Made by a program: the position numbers and the translations under genes. Below, one piece after another: positions 5,901 to 8,215 of a DNA stretch of 8,215 nucleotides. The notes beneath the pieces are model-generated. The model was not told where the DNA came from and searched no databases. It was given only the letters and a program-made list of their open reading frames with translations. The stretch lies in assembly GCA_025453925.1 (NCBI GenBank), contig JALOPK010000139.1, positions 1 through 8,215 on the forward strand, given 5' to 3'. How positions within the stretch are numbered: the stretch's first letter is position 1; every line of letters begins with the position of its first letter. Source of the DNA: Candidatus Eiseniibacteriota bacterium (GTDB lineage: Bacteria > JAFGKV01).

Positions 5901-7300
5901 GGCCGCCGGCCTTCGTGCATCCGCAACATCTCGCCGCGTTCGCGCGTTGGAAGGCCGGCATGGGCGGGGGCGATCTGCGGGCTCTCCCGGCCGACAGCCT
6001 GGCGGCCCTCGCACTGGGTCCCCTGGCAGCGGAATGGCGCTTTTTCGTTGCCACGGAAATCGCGTTGCCCGCCCATCGAATCGTCAAGGACGAACTGCAG
6101 GCAGCCTCACCTGGCTCAAATCTGACCGACCAGTTCGATCTCCCGTTGCTCCCGACGCTGCTTCGCATTCCAGACGTCGAGCGTTTCGCTGAGTCATGGC
6201 AGGACCTCTTCGCCCTGTCTTCATCGGACGCCTGGAACATCCGCGCAGGGCGGGACTACCACGCGGCCACCTACTTGGTGTGCCTGGGCAAGGCCCTGGC
6301 ACCCCGATCCAGGATCGGGCACTATCACATGGAAATGTTGGGCGGAATCGGCCCGGAGCGAATTGCCAAGGCCGAGCTCATCCGCCGCCAGAACGCCGAC
6401 CTCTTCTGGATGATGGCCGCATCCGATTGGGGCTGGGTCCCCGTCGAGTCATATGCCGACGGTGGAGGTGTTTCCTGGCTGGGAGGGTGGCAAACCTGGC
6501 TGCCTCTCTCGTCGAAGAGCCTCCGAGGGGGCCACGTCGCGTTCCCGGAGGACTGGCAGGCGCTACAGCGTCTCTATGCGATGGCCGAGGCCGTGCGCCC
6601 GCAGCGTCCGCGGGGATTCACTCTGGCGGCTGTGGGGCCGAGAATGCCGGCCGGCGAGGAGGTCATCATGGGCGACCAGGCGAGGCTGTTCGGCATGTTG
6701 CGGGAGACCGGGCTGGTCATCTCGTCCATGGCGCGTCTGGACAAGATCAGCCTTTCAACCGTTCCCGACGGCATCATCGTGCCCGTTCCTGGCGAGCTGA
6801 CCGTGCGCGAGCGCGAGGGGCTGCAGCTCTGCGTGGACGAGGGCATACCGGTCGGAGTCATCGGCCTGGGTCTCTCCGAAGACGCCATTGCGGCATACAC
6901 CGGGATCACTGGATCCCAGTTGAACTCGCCGCCTTTCTCGCTCCTCCGCGGAGGGAACGTCCGCGGACCGTTCTGGCCTGACGGGACCGACGAGGACTAT
7001 CGTGCGGTGGCCGAGTTCGCCAGGGACCTGCGGCAGCGGTGTGCGTTTGACGTATCCGCCGCCGAGGGCGTGTCATCCTATGCCTTCGAAGGGAGCCATG
7101 GTCTCATGGTGGTGCTCCTGGAGGAACGGGGCGAGGCCCGGACGGTTGTCGTGACGCTCCGGACCCAGGCGAAAGGCACCCACGCCGCCGAGTTCCTTCG
7201 AGGAAGGCCGTTGGTCGTTCGCCACACAGAGCGAGGACCAGTCGTTGAGGTTCCCCTGGCGGCGGCCGGAGCAGCACTGGTGCAGATCTCCTATGAATAG
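2981..7300 (+). CDS. Giant exported multidomain glycoside-hydrolase-like protein (GH42-like layout)
   Basis: 1,439 residues from ATG 2981 (TGATG overlap with the previous stop). GTG 2978 or ATG 2987 are alternatives. No Shine-Dalgarno is visible, so translation is probably coupled. Segments, approximate: 1-19 signal peptide (ALLLLAATTC, a poor lipobox because Thr precedes Cys19); 26-58 and 198-350 amidotransferase-like fold with GGAVLAL at 230-236; 85-195 galactose-binding-like beta-sandwich (AWYRRTF 108-114, FLNGARIG 138-145); 380-440 a second Rossmann-like piece (DADVVIVGG); 640-865 two Ig-like domains; 868-1205 a TIM-barrel-like part with RFFVATEIALPAHRIVKDEL at 1020-1039 and HYHMEM, Glu1118 a candidate nucleophile; 1205-1330 a trimerisation-like Rossmann segment; 1365-1439 beta C-terminus. 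Barrel, trimerisation-like domain and beta tail recall GH42 beta-galactosidases. The family is not certain and catalytic residues are unproven. The sulfatase-like partner upstream suggests a decorated glycan substrate. Confidence 0.85.
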   Translation: MLMRARAATALLLLAATTCAVEPPRRRVLLLEPPGDDATHEEHVLGSCGVAVTSLRPFPEWEGEWEWIADPGDSGASDGWALGSGPGWRRIRTGTPWQAQGIRHAGVAWYRRTFHCSGVPSVPVCLTIRSAEDSAMVFLNGARIGSGGGNWGDIDVPLDRLRQGRNQLAIRVVNPAASGDPNRGGLSGHVDFSIIAGSLNLAEADLVVLSSRLLLSFWSAATLEEHVRQGGAVLALMHDAARRWEDSPIERMLPTCLGLSSALAGTVRPIPAGTLAGVIDRDADPLQVTASILLPSHPNFARPGTRETARWNLSPLAWDHRIEVVGDDPKASPLLTSAQYGAGVIVACAAPALFEPARIRGILARAGEGLPGNTPSLGKVWSAAGLPADHLIFQGLEPSEQDDADVVIVGGATAAQQVRDAVSGGKTALVLDPDILADHPDLNPWSQEIRTPATPFPLMTQEAWSSITQRGEPRTVRIACPPGSSHQLCIKEGPYGSVRGIWTAEETGRRCVDGSWVISPAASLQVGVWTDVETEVPIVHAGDRAIVVTGTGIRLGQPLNRPGLRRPVGEVLWRWEDGEPALAVRQVGSGRVASFSVPLEWQDPRRLDWSDVHASKSRFLSEDSAQLPALAARQLVSSDLTLGPVETTASGVTVGLGATPRPVQVRYRFRDWQRSLLSSRSVDLAPQRERRSVTIPWPDDEVRSTYEAAEQCPSLWLEVAVVSEPGDRCLSHLELAVQRPGPLLSVWHTPLSRRAPQRLATWPRTADPEFPREQGPAGQYPLFVPGEDITLLAETWAPGAREAEVRVQDLIHGREIDIASVPLRRSAGPWRVTEWRMPAPAPSLYRVEASLDGVVASSMLVVSTPTDLRSASWDKAKGVQVLGTLLPYCDEEQFAVENLCAHADSGLAWGPFAHSRAGQPWCDFLPNPFSILPNGIRYRTWISPTIRSLARHTWTGETLTISASLVDGFNGVPWPPAFVHPQHLAAFARWKAGMGGGDLRALPADSLAALALGPLAAEWRFFVATEIALPAHRIVKDELQAASPGSNLTDQFDLPLLPTLLRIPDVERFAESWQDLFALSSSDAWNIRAGRDYHAATYLVCLGKALAPRSRIGHYHMEMLGGIGPERIAKAELIRRQNADLFWMMAASDWGWVPVESYADGGGVSWLGGWQTWLPLSSKSLRGGHVAFPEDWQALQRLYAMAEAVRPQRPRGFTLAAVGPRMPAGEEVIMGDQARLFGMLRETGLVISSMARLDKISLSTVPDGIIVPVPGELTVREREGLQLCVDEGIPVGVIGLGLSEDAIAAYTGITGSQLNSPPFSLLRGGNVRGPFWPDGTDEDYRAVAEFARDLRQRCAFDVSAAEGVSSYAFEGSHGLMVVLLEERGEARTVVVTLRTQAKGTHAAEFLRGRPLVVRHTERGPVVEVPLAAAGAALVQISYE
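2989..3001 (+). repeat. Alternating GC dinucleotide tract at the start of the giant gene
   Basis: Thirteen bases of strict G/C alternation lie immediately after the ATG 2987 codon and encode the Arg-Ala-Arg-Ala of the signal peptide n-region. It lies downstream of all three possible start codons, so a gain or loss of one dinucleotide would shift the frame. In GC-rich coding DNA such a tract may arise by chance. Confidence 0.6.
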
Positions 7301-7310
7301 CAGGCGCACG

Positions 7311-8215
7311 ATGAAAACGGCCGCGACGCCCCGATGCCCGGAGAGCCTGACGGCGGCGCACCGGAGAGACGACCACAGGTCACCGCGTTCGCACACCGGC
7401 AGAGCGGAAAAGTCGGGCGGGAAACGCGGGAGGGCGCACGGCAGAGCCTCAGCGGCCGACCGCGTGCGGCTTCATGCCATGCTTGCCGCCGCCCTTCTTT
7501 TCACGGTAACACCTGAGTCCGAACCATCGCCCCTCCTGCGATGGTTGGGAGCGAACACCAGGGTGGTGATCGGCGAAGCCGCTTCGGTACGAGAACGCGA
7601 GGCCGCGCTCAGGGTGTGCGGCACGCTTGTTCCTGAGGACCCTTCGTCGGTGCTCTTGACCGATGCCTGGATCGCCGCCCACCGGATCGAGGCGGGTTCC
7701 CATCACCTCGTTATCGTGGGCACACCGCAGTCAAACAGCGCACTCCGTGACCACCACAGCATGTGGTGGCGGACGGCGGAGTGCGAGGACGCGGCCACCT
7801 TCCCGGTTCGAGGTGTGTATCTGTTCGGTGCGGGGGATCTGCCGGGCAGAGCTGCCGGCGTCATTGAGCCGGTGAGAAACCCATACGCCATTGCCGCCGC
7901 CGAGGCGCCTGCAGCGTCGGGAGCCCCTCTGACGTGGGTGGTGCGGTGCGCGGGAAGGTTTCCCGAGGGCGCTGCCGCCGCGGTTGACGCGCTGCTGGAC
8001 GATGCTATGCTCTCCGGCGCCGTGGTCGACTCCCGGGCGTCAATGGACGCTGCCGCCTGGGAGGTGGACAGAGATCTCCTCACAGCTCAGCCGCCCTCCT
8101 GGTCGACCGCCGCGGAGCTGGAGGGCCTCGAGCTGGTCGGGTGGCACCAGGCAGACCGGTTGCTGGTCGATGGGCTCACTGCCGCGATGGGTGCGCGGCC
8201 GCTGGCGCTCTGGAG
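7311..8215 (+). CDS. Unrecognised, probably exported protein (C-terminus beyond window)
   Basis: An uninterrupted reading frame runs off the right edge; at least 301 residues from ATG 7311. I do not recognise the family. ATG 7311 is preceded by a weak AGCAGG six bases upstream and lies 10 bases after the previous stop. An in-frame ATG at 7293 overlaps the previous gene by 8 bases, and GTG 7464 gives a short signal peptide (VRLHAMLAAALLFTV) without a ribosome site. If 7311 is right, about 51 Arg/Ser/His-rich residues precede the hydrophobic segment. After it come alternating strands and helices resembling a Rossmann-like domain: TRVVIGEAA, SSVLLTDAW, HHLVIVGTPQSN, then GVYLFGAGDL and TWVVRCAGRFPEG further on. 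The same strand, tight spacing and export signal suggest it belongs with the two upstream genes. Reading-frame reality is fairly sure; start and function are open. Confidence 0.7.
   Translation, partial: MKTAATPRCPESLTAAHRRDDHRSPRSHTGRAEKSGGKRGRAHGRASAADRVRLHAMLAAALLFTVTPESEPSPLLRWLGANTRVVIGEAASVREREAALRVCGTLVPEDPSSVLLTDAWIAAHRIEAGSHHLVIVGTPQSNSALRDHHSMWWRTAECEDAATFPVRGVYLFGAGDLPGRAAGVIEPVRNPYAIAAAEAPAASGAPLTWVVRCAGRFPEGAAAAVDALLDDAMLSGAVVDSRASMDAAAWEVDRDLLTAQPPSWSTAAELEGLELVGWHQADRLLVDGLTAAMGARPLALW
7522..7546 (+). repeat. Perfect 9-bp hairpin inside the last gene
   Basis: AACCATCGC and its exact reverse complement GCGATGGTT are separated by a 7-base loop (CCCTCCT). It lies just after the hydrophobic segment of the downstream protein, 58 bases past the alternative GTG start. 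No T-run follows, so it is not an intrinsic terminator. It could influence translation locally or be chance. Confidence 0.45.

Noticed and set aside
5054-6076. 340-residue open frame on the minus strand
   Set aside because: Antisense within the giant gene, rich in Arg/Gly/Pro, no motif or signal; a typical high-GC shadow frame.
6303-6319. 17-bp palindrome (CCCGATCC, A, reverse complement) inside the giant gene
   Set aside because: Wholly inside conserved-looking coding sequence, no regulatory context; most likely chance from Pro-Arg-Ser-Arg-Ile codons.
6196-6981. 261-residue plus-strand frame overlapping the giant gene
   Set aside because: Arg/Gly/His-rich, no domain pattern, while the main frame reads as a continuous structured protein through the same bases.

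Overview
The window is visibly GC-rich bacterial DNA with tightly packed genes in two divergent transcription units. They read outward from one intergenic region (1186-1316). Every plus-strand protein has a candidate export signal, so a bacterium with an active secretion and envelope-processing lifestyle is likely. The mix of a YugP-type membrane zinc peptidase, a sulfatase-superfamily enzyme and a very large glycoside-hydrolase-like protein is reminiscent of environmental high-GC lineages such as Armatimonadota, Planctomycetota or related candidate phyla. That placement is only a guess: no rRNA, tRNA or other taxonomic marker is present.

Left, minus strand (1-1185): a YugP-like membrane zinc metallopeptidase (505-1185) is followed after 15 bases by a short, single-domain asparaginase-like protein (1-489, cut by the window edge just before its expected end). 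Both have clear Shine-Dalgarno sequences and look like one operon.

Intergenic (1186-1316): it holds a perfect 21-bp palindrome (1215-1235) flanked by a 7-bp direct repeat, and a TATAAG/TTATAC promoter-like hexamer beside it. It is a plausible shared operator for the two divergent units.

Right, plus strand (1317-8215): three genes overlap or nearly overlap. First is an exported sulfatase/alkaline-phosphatase-superfamily protein whose formylglycine cysteine is replaced by threonine, with an added C-terminal beta domain. Second is a protein of about 1,439 residues with a galactose-binding-like domain, class I glutamine-amidotransferase-like (Rossmann-type) segments, Ig-like domains, a TIM-barrel-like glycoside hydrolase segment and a beta C-terminus. 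Third is an unrecognised, probably exported protein that runs off the right edge. Together they suggest extracytoplasmic processing of a decorated (sulfated, phosphorylated or otherwise substituted) glycan. The substrate cannot be read from the sequence. No RNA genes, insertion sequences, CRISPR arrays or convincing terminators were seen.
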